A DNA stretch of 64,000 nucleotides, from the NCBI RefSeq assembly GCF_000315625.1, contig NW_005434664.1, positions 62,001 through 126,000 on the forward strand, in the 5' to 3' direction. Position 1 is the first letter of the stretch. Each line of letters opens with the position of its first letter. This document shows, one piece after another, positions 37,886-47,033 of the stretch. The stretch comes from Guillardia theta CCMP2712 (lineage: Eukaryota; Cryptophyceae; Pyrenomonadales; Geminigeraceae). The notes beneath the pieces were generated by a model, which saw nothing but the letters and a program-made list of their open reading frames with translations, searched no databases and was not told the origin of the DNA. The position numbers and the translations under genes are program-made.

Positions 37886-40800
37886 ATGGAAACAAGGAAT
37901 GCAGGTCAACTGAACGAGTCTCAATCAAACCGTGCGATTGCAAGATCGAGCAGCGATGGTAGAATGGGAGGCCAGAGGGCAATAGGAGTATGCAGACAAA
38001 GAAAAATGAAGGAATGTACGTGGAGAAATAATGCCCTGACGCGCGTGTTGCACAGTTCGGTACGCTGAAAGGCATACCATCGTAATGGCCAAAGGTAAAC
38101 ATTCTTGTTGACTTCATCAAATGAACAGGCTGACTATGTAACTTTAGAAACAGAAGATATTCCAGAAGAACTGACCGACTGGAGTTGCCAGTCGAGTGTC
38201 AGTCTTTATCATTCGGCGCTTGGTAGTCTATCGCAAAGCCGACGGACTCTGGTGTCCTTGACGTCTTCTCAGCCGCATTTGGGCTTCAGGCTGGAAGAGC
38301 AGGAGGGCTCTGACTGCGACGCATTTTACTCTGCTTCTGACAATGAAGGGGATGAGTGTTCGCCAAACGCTCCATTTGCATGCAATGCCAATGAGGATTT
38401 GATTGTTCCAAATGTCTTCGGTGAGGGTAAATCGAAAGAGCTTTTCAAGGAACGAGATGGAGGCAGGATTCTGAGTCACAAGCTGCACAAACAGGCAGAT
38501 CTATTTGAGTCAGGAGCGTCACATGCAATGGATGGTGATTGTGATGTAAGTTCCAGACAGAGTTTGCATGAAGACTACAATGAAGGGGCAGCGAACGAGC
38601 TGCTGCATGCCTCAGTGTCAGACCTCTTGAGCTCGAGTTTCGAGAAGAGTGCTTTTGCCGAGCATGATACTCATAATTTAAGTAACACAACGCTGGATGA
38701 AAACCTGTCTTGCTTGAGGATGACTAAGTCGCTAATCAATCACAAGGAATATGTTACTGGATCCCTTCATATTGAAAATCCACGCCCAAAGGCACCTGGC
38801 ATTTCTTTCGAATGCATGCAGGACAAAAGTGAAGCAAATTCCTGTCCGAAATCTAAGACTTTTGATCTGGAAAGCCAACAAGCAATGGCTCGTGGTAGTC
38901 TGCCTGAAGTTTCTCCAACCGAGGTTGTCGGTACTGCGATTCAAGTAATCAACCAAGAAAAGCTTTCTCCAAAAACAACCAAAAAACAAAAACGCAAACA
39001 GAAAAAGAAGTCAAATGGACAGTTCAAAGATTCACTACCAAAACCAGACAAAGAAACGATAACTCCAGCAACAGAGAGTCATCAAGAGGAAAAGACGGAA
39101 GTGGGAAAGACAAAATTGAAAATGGAGAGAGGGGCCCAGGGCGACGAGGCGGCAAGGGAGGCCAGAGAGCGCCTAGAGCAGGGGCAGATGCAGGAGGCAA
39201 TGGAGCGGCTTGAGGCAGCGGAGGCGGCATATCGCGAGGCCGGGACGCTGGGGGAGAAGGAGGGCTCGATAGAGGAGCTACGGGGGCGGATCGAGGAGGC
39301 AGCGAGAAGGGAGGAGAGAGGGGCCCAGGGCGACGAGGCGGCAAGGGAGGCCAGAGAGCGCCTAGAGCAGGGGCAGATGCGGGAGGCAATGGAGCGGCTT
39401 GAGGTTGCGGAGGCGGCATATCGCGAGGCCGGGACGCTGGGGGAGAAGGAGGGCTCGATAGAGGAGCTACGGGGGCGGATCGAGGAGGCAGCGAGAAGGG
39501 AGGAGAGAGGGGCCCAGGGCAACGAGGCGGCAAGGGAGGCTATGCATTTGAACGACAAGCCAAAGTTTCTTGTTGTAGATCTTCAAGATCAGTTTGCCAT
39601 GGAGGTTTGGCGTTATTTTGTTCGTTTGTTTCGTTTGATTGTTTTCGTTCCAGTCTGCCACGCTCGGTATTTCTTTTCGATTTTTCTTTGTCTGTGGAAG
39701 TGTAGATCACCATGATGTTTTTTACAGGTCAGAGGCAAGACCCTTTAGGTGTCTTTGAGTCGGCAATCACCCCAGTCGTCATCAATGAGGATTATTTAGA
39801 CTCAGAGGACGATGAAGAATACGTTCCTGCGAGTGATTTCTCCTCCTCATTCTTGTGCAAGTCAATGCTGGATGAAAGTGATTTGTATCTGTCCTCTGCA
39901 ATTGATCAGAAGATCGTCCCGACTGAAGAAAGTGGTAGACTCTCTTTGTCATTTTATCGTATTTAATTTGTTTTGGTAGGGATTGGTCACACGACGGGAA
40001 GCTTGAATATGGTTTGCCTTGAGCAGTAGCCAAGAACTTGTTCACTAACGAGGCCACACAGAGCAAGGACTCCCCGCTCATGCAGTGTGCAATAGACGTT
40101 GGGGCGTTACACCAGGCTGTCGTGCAGAACAATGGTGACCTTGTCTCAGAGCTTCTACAAAGCAATGCAGATGTCTCTCATCGTGACAAGAGATGGTGAT
40201 TGTGTCTATCAAGGAGGTGGCGGTAACTCTAAATTTTCACAGGTTCTGTCCGCTTCACTATGCTGCAAAGTTTGGGCGCACTGACATCATCAATCAACTA
40301 GTGCGACAGGGAAATGCTGATGTTGAATCTGAAACTCGTGAGGGATTCACGGCTCTGCATCTTGCTACAATGTACGATCGCGAAGAAGCCGTCACGGCCC
40401 TAGTCAAACTTCTCTCGATTGACGCCTTGAACCTTCAGGTCCTGTTCACGTGTTATCGATCAGACCTGACGGTTTTGTTGTTTCAGGATCAAGAGGGTAA
40501 GTCAGCTCTTCACTACATCAACGACTCTGAAGCTGGAAATCGAATCTGCTCCTTGCTGCTGCGAGTTGGGGCAGACCCGAATCTTGCTGACTTCCAGGGG
40601 AATCTGCCTCCGATTCGTCAACATCAGGCTGCCGACAATGCCAAGGTTGGGACTCCCACCTCTCGCCCTCCTCCCGCTCAGATGCTCAACGCACCGGTGG
40701 ACGAGGACATGGTGACTGGAAGGGGAGAAGTGTGGGTTGCTCGCCCCTTGTCGCCTTCGATACTGCCTGTGACGGAGCCGGGAGAGGCAGCAGCGGCTGT

Positions 40801-41197
40801 GGGGCTCAACTCGAGTCATTGGGGGCTGCAGACTGTCGAGATCGACCCCAAGCAGAGCACCCAGCGCGTTGCTGATGGTCGCGGAGAGGCAGCCGGTCGG
40901 TTTGTAAACTACGCGAGCTGGCAGGAGCGAAGTATGGCTCGCTACGGCACGAAAAGTCGGATGGAGGGATCTGTCGACCTGACCAAGTCAATGACTGATG
41001 ATTGGATTGTGATTGACAGCGATGATGAGGAGAAAAAAGGTTCGCAAGATGACGTCATCGAAGCATTCACTGGAAGAATAGAGAGCCAAGTCTGGAAAGC
41101 TCGTGTGGACCAGGCCAAGGGAGCCATGATGAAAGTAGGCTCACAGCTCAAACGAGTCTTGGGGAACATGTCGAGCTGGCCAGCAGGCGGCGAGTAG
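37886..41197 (+). CDS. TPR/coiled-coil and ankyrin-repeat protein, at least six exons
   Basis: Exon 1 (37886-38059) joins 38129 in phase. The N-terminal 350 residues are hydrophilic and acidic, ending in a Lys-rich run (TKKQKRKQKKKS) that could be a nuclear signal. Then come two 63-residue near-identical helical repeats (AREARERLEQGQM..., MERLEAAEAAYREAG...), TPR- or coiled-coil-like. Splicing from 39605 to an acceptor near 39730, then around 39950-40040, 40196-40244 and 40438-40487, gives ankyrin repeats: LHQAVVQNNGDLVSELLQSN, CPLHYAAKFGRTDIINQLVR, GFTALHLATMYDREEAVTAL, and KSALHYINDSE with LLLRVGADPNLADFQGN. The C-terminal 200 residues are unrecognised; they include an acidic DWIVIDSDDEEKK patch and end at 41197. 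A scaffold role is likely; partners are unknown. Confidence 0.82.
39127..39536 (+). repeat. 189-base in-frame tandem repeat, two full copies and a fragment
   Basis: The GGGGCCCAGG anchor recurs at 39131, 39320 and 39509, a period of 189 bases (63 codons). The two full copies differ at only a few positions by eye (for example CAG/CGG in the QMQE/QMRE codon). The block is far richer in G+C than the exon sequence around it, pointing to recent expansion. Confidence 0.95.
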
Positions 41198-41231
41198 AAT
41201 AAAGTCGGAAAAAGCCAGGGGGTCTAAGCGA

Positions 41232-42026
41232 TCAGGTGGAGTCGATTGGGGGAGAGATGCAGTAAGCAAACCACCATGACGCCCATGCGACCGCATGGAG
41301 GAAGCAGAAGAGACCGGACAAGTTCAGCACAAGCCCAGCAGCCGAGAGCTCTCGCTCATACTCGCTCAAGAACCGATAACCCCAGCGCCCCCCCAGCAGG
41401 CGACAAATGAGAGTCCATAGGCAAAAGAGCACGACTAGCTTGTGAACTCGCGATGCCCCGACCGTCAGCCCGAGCCGCTTCCCGCTCCTCGCCACGTACC
41501 TTGCAGGCCCGTACATCCAGTGCCTGGGCCTGCAGAAGACTAGGAAGACCCAACCGAGGAGGGGCATGGCGAGGCTGATCCACCAGTCTGCAGCGATGCT
41601 CTCCTGCTCGATGACATCTTCTCCTGCTCGCATCAACACCCCATGACACACCGCCACAACAGGACTGAACGTGACGCTGAGCCCTAGAAGCACTGCTGTG
41701 TTCCTGTAGAAGAAGTCCCGCCGCTCATGGCGTCTCAAGATAAACCGGTCAGGATGCGGCTCAAACGCTAGGGTGGAGATCACGAACAGGACGAGGCTGC
41801 TGATGCGGAGAAGAAAATTCCACGTGCTTAGGAATTGCGTATGCCCACCAAACAAGTACACACCCCTGAACCTGCGCCGAAGACACAGATAGAATGCAAA
41901 CATGTCAAAGATTCCTGACAGTATCGCCATTGCAACCCAGAAGAAGTCCTGGAAGGACAAGCGGTTCCGCTTGCGCCTCTTCTCATTGGGGTCTTCTTCA
42001 TGGACTTCAGCTTTCACCTGAGACAT
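41232..42026 (-). CDS. Multi-pass membrane protein, 264 aa
   Basis: A single exon with ATG at 42026. A charged cytosolic-type N terminus (about 25 residues, with EKRRKRNR) precedes a series of hydrophobic segments. The clearest are FFWVAMAILSGIFDMFAFYL, FLLRISSLVLFVISTLAF, AVLLGLSVTFSPVVAVCHGV, WWISLAMPLLGWVFLVF, KLVVLFCLWTLICRLL and LVLNLSGLFCFLHAVAWASW, so about six membrane spans joined by Arg-rich loops. The layout resembles seven-pass or TLC-like proteins but no catalytic motif is visible, so no function is assigned. It converges with the ankyrin gene, 34 bases between stops. Its 5' region faces the SUMO protease gene. Confidence 0.78.
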   Translation of the reverse strand: MSQVKAEVHEEDPNEKRRKRNRLSFQDFFWVAMAILSGIFDMFAFYLCLRRRFRGVYLFGGHTQFLSTWNFLLRISSLVLFVISTLAFEPHPDRFILRRHERRDFFYRNTAVLLGLSVTFSPVVAVCHGVLMRAGEDVIEQESIAADWWISLAMPLLGWVFLVFCRPRHWMYGPARYVARSGKRLGLTVGASRVHKLVVLFCLWTLICRLLGGRWGYRFLSEYERELSAAGLVLNLSGLFCFLHAVAWASWWFAYCISPPIDST

Positions 42027-42458
42027 GTCGTGATGGCAATGCTATCTACAAGACCTCTGTCATTCTACAGGCTGACTGACTTGCTGATCTAACACAAACT
42101 GACTTGCTCTCTCTCCCTCCCTCCTTGCGTATCAGATCTCGGTTTGTGCGCTTCGTACAGGTCGAAGTGCCTAGATGAGGGGGGTGATTTTTAGGACACA
42201 AGGGGGTGGGGGTCCTGCTAACTTGGACTGATGCTGAGAACGTGTGGGGGAGGGCGGGCAGGGGAAGGGAGGGGGAGGGGAAAGGAAGAGGAAGCAGCAG
42301 AAGGAGAGGAGAAGAATGTGTAGAGAAGGAAGAAGACAACGAGAGGATAGAACAAAGTTGAAAGACGAGGAGGGCAATGTACGGAAGAAGGAAAACGGAG
42401 TTTGAAGAAGCAACAAAGTAAGGGTTGAGCGTAAGTTGGAGAGGGAGAGGAGGAAGAG
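42027..42458. promoter_or_regulatory. Divergent intergenic region with a purine-rich tract
   Basis: It separates the minus-strand membrane-protein gene from the plus-strand SUMO protease gene. Bases about 42240-42470 are purine-rich on the plus strand (GGGAGGGGG, GGAAGAGGAAG). No TATA box or RNA gene is recognised. Confidence 0.45.
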
Positions 42459-43898
42459 GTGAAGAGTTTGAGAAGGAGATTTCGTCTAATCTTGCATTCA
42501 TTTCATGACATGACACGTGCTGGCAGGGAAGTAAGAACATCAGTCATGTCTTTAGCTGGAGTTGTCGATCTAACCGCCGAGAACCCGATGCTTGGAAACC
42601 TGGCAGCTGCACACCACAATGCCATGGAAGAGAATGATGGCAGTGCAGGACGACCATGGCAGTTCATTATCTATCCTCCTGGTGACCCAGACGCGATCAC
42701 TCTCACTCTCGCCGATGTCGAAAGACTGAACGAGGGTGAATTCCTCAATGACAGCCTTATCGACTTCTGGTGCAGATATGTTACCTTGAGGATGAACCCC
42801 AAGACGAGGGACAGGTTTCACATCTTCAACTCCTACCTCTTCACCAAGCTCATGCAAGAAGACTCGGACTTGACCGACAGCTCGGAGAGGCCTAGCGAAG
42901 TACTGTCATGGGTGAAAAATGTTGACGTGTTTTCCAAGGACTTTCTCCTGATTCCCATTTGCGAGCGGATGCACTGGAGCCTTGCCGTGGTGTGCTATCC
43001 CTTCCTTGACAAGGTACAGAAACTCGCAGACACGCACTGGCAAGTTCCTTGCATCCTTCACCTCAACTCAATCAGAAAAACTCAGCACTGGGTCCCTGAA
43101 TGCATTAGGAAGTTCTTGCAGGAGCTATGGAACGCGCGGCATGCCATGACCAAGGGAGATCGGAAATTCGACAAGTTCTTGTTCCCGGGATATTATCCCT
43201 CCTGTCCGCAGCAGGAGAACGAGTGGGACTGCGGGATCTTTGTGATCGAGTACATGGAGCGAATGTGCATAAGAGACTATCAGCCAACGTTTGAGCAGCT
43301 GCAGCATATAGACGACCCCAACGATTTCTTCGTCAAGAGCTCGTGGTTTAGACAAGCTGACCTCAAGGATCGCAGAACAAGATTTCGTGAGATCCTCGAT
43401 GACCTTCAGTTGCAGATCCTCAGCGGCTCAAACGCACATCTCCCCACTGCACCTTCAGCTTCCTCGCAGTCCCCGAGCAAGCAGACGAGCCGGAAACATC
43501 TCCTGGTGTCTCGCGGGAGTGCAGACGAGGAGGCTGTGGACGAGGTGGTGGGAGCGAAGAAACTTAGAACTGCACATGTTGAGCCGGCGGATGCGCAAGA
43601 CTTAGTCCAGCCGTCTGCGTCTCAATACATCTGCTTGGACGACTACGAGCATGAGAGTGCGTCGACATCGGTGATGTGCGGTGAGTCAAGATCGATGGAC
43701 GAGTCACAGGAATGCGAAGAAGTTTTGCCTGTTGTTGACGACGACGATGTGGTCGAAGACCAGTCGAGCAAGGACATGGAGGGTGGAGAGGAGTCGGGAG
43801 GGAATGAGAATCGAGATTTGCAGCAGGAGGAAGTTTGTATTGACCTCTCAGACGAAGGAGACGGCGATCGATCGATCCATGAGGTGCCCGAAGACTGA
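42459..43898 (+). CDS. Ulp1/SENP-type SUMO protease
   Basis: C48-family cysteine proteases remove SUMO from substrates or mature its precursor. The catalytic domain spans about residues 65-310: LNEGEFLNDSLIDFWCRY (substrate-binding start typical of Ulp1), the His in MHWSLAVVCYP, the Gln in CPQQENEWDCGIFVIEYMER and the Cys in DCG. The usual catalytic Asp position reads LHLNSI, so an Asn stands where Asp is expected. After the domain is a disordered acidic tail of about 160 residues. VVDLT near the N terminus and VCIDLSDE near the C terminus resemble SUMO-interacting motifs. The frame opens at 42459, but the Met at 42546 (MSLAGVVDLT) may be the true start. Single exon. The relatively large insert before the Asn region fits a SENP6/7-like rather than a minimal SENP1-like enzyme, but this is not firm. 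Confidence 0.9.
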   Translation: MKSLRRRFRLILHSFHDMTRAGREVRTSVMSLAGVVDLTAENPMLGNLAAAHHNAMEENDGSAGRPWQFIIYPPGDPDAITLTLADVERLNEGEFLNDSLIDFWCRYVTLRMNPKTRDRFHIFNSYLFTKLMQEDSDLTDSSERPSEVLSWVKNVDVFSKDFLLIPICERMHWSLAVVCYPFLDKVQKLADTHWQVPCILHLNSIRKTQHWVPECIRKFLQELWNARHAMTKGDRKFDKFLFPGYYPSCPQQENEWDCGIFVIEYMERMCIRDYQPTFEQLQHIDDPNDFFVKSSWFRQADLKDRRTRFREILDDLQLQILSGSNAHLPTAPSASSQSPSKQTSRKHLLVSRGSADEEAVDEVVGAKKLRTAHVEPADAQDLVQPSASQYICLDDYEHESASTSVMCGESRSMDESQECEEVLPVVDDDDVVEDQSSKDMEGGEESGGNENRDLQQEEVCIDLSDEGDGDRSIHEVPED

Positions 43899-44001
43899 AA
43901 ACTTGTGCCGGTCTAAAAACACTTGATTCCCCCTTGCATGCCCCCCGCCTTCTTGTTTACTTGCAGGCAATAAAGTGATTAAACAAACAAACGGCTGACC
44001 G

Positions 44002-45438
44002 TCACGACTGTTCGGAGACCAACTTTCCGACAGCTTCGAGGACGAGCCCCTTCTTCTCCAGCAGGGCCTTCAACACGCTCCTCCGCTCAGTAAACCCCAT
44101 GCTGGCAAGCTGAGCCGTCTGCGACTCGTAGACGAGGGGATTACACGCCTCGAAGCAGTCGAGCCCCTCGTCGTCTCTCAACGAACTGTCTGCCCTGTTC
44201 TGCAGCAGGAACTCGGCGACGTCGGTGTAGCCATACTTGAGAGCGAGGAACAAGGGACTCTGTCCCCTCTGGTTGCAGGCGTTGATGTTGGCGTTGTACC
44301 GCAGGAGCAGTTTAACGATGTTGAGATGGCCGTTGGCTGCAGCAGCTGCAAGCACAGAGTTTCCCTTGTTGTCGGTGCTGTGCACAGAAGCGTTCTCCCG
44401 CTCCAAGATGCCCTTCACCTCCACCAACGAGCCCAGACGAGCCTTCCGGACGATGAGAGGAGCAGCCGCTGCGCTCTTGTCCTTGGCTCCAACGGCATCA
44501 GCAGCTAGCATGTCAACAGCAACCTGCTCGAGATCTGCCACAGGAGGCTGAGCTTCTGCCTTGCTGTCTGACTCCCTGTTGGCCTCCACCTCCACCACCT
44601 CTCCAGCTACGTGCACGCCCTGCCCCCCTTGTGGTGGCTGCTGTGAATCCCTTTGCTCCATCTCCCTCACGACGCTGAGAGAGATCTCGGGAGCCGAAGG
44701 AGAGGGGAGAGAAGCCTGCAGGTAGCCATGCGCGTCCCCCGAGGCCTCTGACTCGCCCGATACGTCGAGATTCTTCCACTCCAAGAGGCTTGCGCGGACT
44801 TGGTAGGAGCTGTTGCTGTTGGGGTTCAAGAAGGTCATGCTCAGACAGTCTTCGCTGGACGAGTCGAGGATCGATCTCTCCATGGCCAGCAGCTCCGCCG
44901 CATCTGAGATCCTCCCGCCGTTCACGCGCTCCAGCACGTCGCCCTCTTGCACCGGCCCGCTGCGAGACACGAGCGAGTCCGCAAGGATGGTCGAGACGAC
45001 GAGACGCTGCGTCAGCTTGTCTTTGTGCAGCTCGATGCCCAACGAGTGGATCAAGGTTTTCTCTGCTGTCCTAGACTCGTCAGTCTCGGGGAAAATCTCA
45101 GCAGCGCAAGGGAGATCCATGAACGCCGTCGTCCAGCACTCAACATCGTTCATGGTGGCTGCTCTGAACGAGTACAGGCGGATCCTTACGTCGTCATGGT
45201 TGAAGATATTGAGGTGAAAGTCTTGACCAAACATGCTACTGCTCGTGCTGCTCACTCCCAGCTTGACTTTCATACTCCTCCCGAAGACAAAGCTGTCGAT
45301 TTCAAACCCGTCTCGATCCACCACAGACAGCACGTTTTCACGTAGAGTGCACCTACACTCTATCCATCTCGCTGAGTTCGCACTACCTTCATCAACTTGC
45401 TGCATCAACAAACTTCCTTGCATCATCTCAAACTCCAA
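44002..45438 (-). CDS. Scaffold protein with PH-like, PDZ-like, ankyrin and UBA-like regions, 478 aa
   Basis: A single exon. Residues about 5-120 have a PH-like pattern: strands beginning GSLLMQQ and RWIECRCTLRENVLSV, closed by a helix with the conserved Trp in DVECWTTAFMDL. Residues about 125-215 look PDZ-like (LGIELHKD, VVSTILADSLVSRSGPVQEGDVLERVNGG). A disordered stretch follows. Ankyrin repeats occupy about 335-430 (GNSVLAAAAANGHLNIVKLL, GQSPLFLALKYGYTDVAEFL). The last 35 residues (LASMGFTERRSVLKALLEKK) resemble a UBA domain with its MGF loop. The order suggests a membrane-associated adaptor that also binds ubiquitin. It converges with the SUMO protease gene, about 100 bases apart. The PDZ and UBA calls are less firm than the ankyrin repeats. 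Confidence 0.83.
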   Translation of the reverse strand: MEFEMMQGSLLMQQVDEGSANSARWIECRCTLRENVLSVVDRDGFEIDSFVFGRSMKVKLGVSSTSSSMFGQDFHLNIFNHDDVRIRLYSFRAATMNDVECWTTAFMDLPCAAEIFPETDESRTAEKTLIHSLGIELHKDKLTQRLVVSTILADSLVSRSGPVQEGDVLERVNGGRISDAAELLAMERSILDSSSEDCLSMTFLNPNSNSSYQVRASLLEWKNLDVSGESEASGDAHGYLQASLPSPSAPEISLSVVREMEQRDSQQPPQGGQGVHVAGEVVEVEANRESDSKAEAQPPVADLEQVAVDMLAADAVGAKDKSAAAAPLIVRKARLGSLVEVKGILERENASVHSTDNKGNSVLAAAAANGHLNIVKLLLRYNANINACNQRGQSPLFLALKYGYTDVAEFLLQNRADSSLRDDEGLDCFEACNPLVYESQTAQLASMGFTERRSVLKALLEKKGLVLEAVGKLVSEQS

Positions 45439-45800
45439 GATCTAGGCCAATCTAGTGGCGGTCGATCCCGTCGACTTTGTTCCCAAAAAACAACTTCACG
45501 AAAAGAATCACTTTTCAACAGTTGTACATTCGTTCATTCTCCCCTGCCTTGCATCTTCTTCGTAGGCATACAAGATACGAGAGTCGCTGACCTGTCTCAT
45601 GCTCTGTCTCCTCTCTCTCTCCCTCTCGCTCTCCCTCCCTCCCTCCCTCTCTCTCTCTCACACCTGACTCTCAACCCTTCAGTCAGCCCTCCCTGCCATC
45701 ATCGCATAGCTACAGAAGAGGCCTTGCGTGATTCCTTTAGGAGCACTACTCTGGACATCCATCTTCACCGGTGACACTCGGCCCGGCCGATCATCGGGCA

Positions 45801-45862
45801 GGTCACCGGGTCACTGCAGGGTCACTGGACTGGTCACTGCAGTGGTCACTGGTGGTCACTGG
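45801..45862 (+). promoter_or_regulatory. Cluster of six GGTCACC/GGTCACT motifs next to a short G+C patch
   Basis: Six GGTCAC(C/T) heptamers occur in 62 bases with irregular spacing (about 7-13), directly after a CGGCCCGGCCG patch. GTGAC/GTCAC words also appear in the G+C island at 60690-60840. The arrangement looks like either clustered binding sites or a degenerating short tandem repeat. Confidence 0.5.
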
Positions 45863-45964
45863 AGGGATTCTGGAGTATGAGGGGGATGAGTGTCATTCTA
45901 TTTCAGGATTGACGATGGTGAGTTGCGGTCGTTGAGAGGAAAGGAAGTCGGAGAGAGGCGCGGA

Positions 45965-46245
45965 GAGCAGGGGAGAGGAGGGGAGAGGAGGGGAGAGGAG
46001 GGGAGAGGAGGGGAGAGGAGCGGAGAGGAGCGGAGAGGAGCGGAGAGGAGCGGAGAGGAGCGGAGAGGAGCGGAGAGGAGCGGAGAGGAGCGGAGAGGAG
46101 CGGAGAGGAGCGGAGAGGAGCGGAGAGGAGCGGAGAGGAGCGGAGAGGAGCGGAGAGGAGCGGAGAGGAGCGGAGAGGAGCGGAGAGGGGGAGAGGAGCG
46201 GAGAGGAGCGGAGAGGAGCGGAGAGGAGGGGAGAGGAGGAGAGGA
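45965..46245 (+). repeat. 10-base minisatellite (GGAGAGGAGC type)
   Basis: About 27 tandem copies of a decamer. The first four or five begin G (GGGAGAGGAG), the rest begin C (CGGAGAGGAG). One five-base-class irregularity and two smaller ones occur near the right end. It is purine-only apart from one C per unit. Open frames through it encode only RRGEE/RSGEE-like repeats and are not taken as genes. Confidence 0.96.
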
Positions 46246-46382
46246 GAGAGGAGGATGCGAGATGTGGACGCTATCGAGATGCTTGGCTGGGCCTGGAAGA
46301 AGTTTAGAAACAGTAATGATCAACGATTGGAGGTGGAAGAGATGCGATTGTGTTGATATGTCCTCGATACCATCCGCTCAGA

Positions 46383-46756
46383 ATGATGGCTTTTGGGATG
46401 CTGACATTTTTTGTTTCTTATTCTTTTCTTCTCCTTTGGGCGGATTACCACAAACTAGTTCGCTACCGTGAGTTTCACTTTGTAGTGAGTTCGTATAATC
46501 AGTGATGATTGCGCTCCAATAGATTGTTGACGCACAGAAGCTCTTTGCTACCAACTCGCTTGAAGCCATCAGCAAGCACATCAAGTTGAACCAGACCTAT
46601 CCCTGGGGCACGGACTCGTGAGTGGCTCCTTCAAAGTTGCTTCTTAGCGTCTGCTAACGGTCCACCAGCGGCGATGCCTTCGGAGACGGCGAGGGATTCG
46701 ACGGCGACGGCGTTGGCAACAACGTCTCTGATCAGGAGAACTATCCTTACAACTAA
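46383..46756 (+). CDS. Small single-span membrane protein with acidic Gly/Asp tail, three exons, about 90 aa
   Basis: Exon 1 starts at ATGATG (46383) and encodes a hydrophobic segment, AFGMLTFFVSYSFLLLW, followed by ADYHKLVRYREFHF. A 41-nt intron (GTAGTG...CAATAG) leads to IVDAQKLFATNSLEAISKHI and KLNQTYPWGT. A second intron (GTGAGT...CACCAG) leads to a final exon with FGDGEGFDGDGVGNN and a stop at 46756. Phases agree at both joins. The tail resembles Ca2+-binding thrombospondin type 3 or dockerin-like Asp loops, though only about one unit is present. I do not recognise the family. It was found by splicing rather than as a continuous frame, so the model needs transcript support. Confidence 0.6.
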
Positions 46757-47033
46757 GATGATCCAGTCACGACAAGGTGGAAGGTCGCCTATGCTAAGCT
46801 GGACATAGACCACGGATGATGGTTCTTTTACATGTCAATTATGAGTGTAAACTGTGTAAGGTTCACGATCACTCAGTCTTGAAAGCTCATATTTGATATG
46901 AAGGAATATGAGCTTATATTTTTATGAGCTGATATTCTCATGTCAATTGCTCCTACAAGTCACCGCGCCTCCCTTATCTCATGCATGAACAAGCGTGTAG
47001 CACCCACACGTGCCAAGTTTCACCTCGCCGTTA
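46757..47033. other. Intergenic, nothing recognised
   Basis: A short gap between the convergent small-membrane-protein and POP5 genes. It contains an A+T-rich stretch with repeated ATGAGCT/ATATTC words. No gene or RNA is seen. Confidence 0.4.

Larger units (their letters stand above)
45439..46382. other. Intergenic region with repeats
   Basis: It lies between the divergent scaffold and small-membrane-protein genes. It holds a CTCTCTCC-rich stretch at 45600-45670, the GGTCACT cluster at 45801-45862 and the 10-base minisatellite at 45965-46245. No RNA gene was recognised. Confidence 0.5.

Noticed and set aside
39024-39558. Two antisense frames, Pro-rich and Ser/Ala-rich, over the 189-base repeats
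   Set aside because: They are shadows created by the G+C-rich tandem repeat of the ankyrin gene on the plus strand.
45890-46471. Plus- and minus-strand frames through the decamer minisatellite
   Set aside because: They translate only the 10-base repeat and lack any non-repetitive domain.
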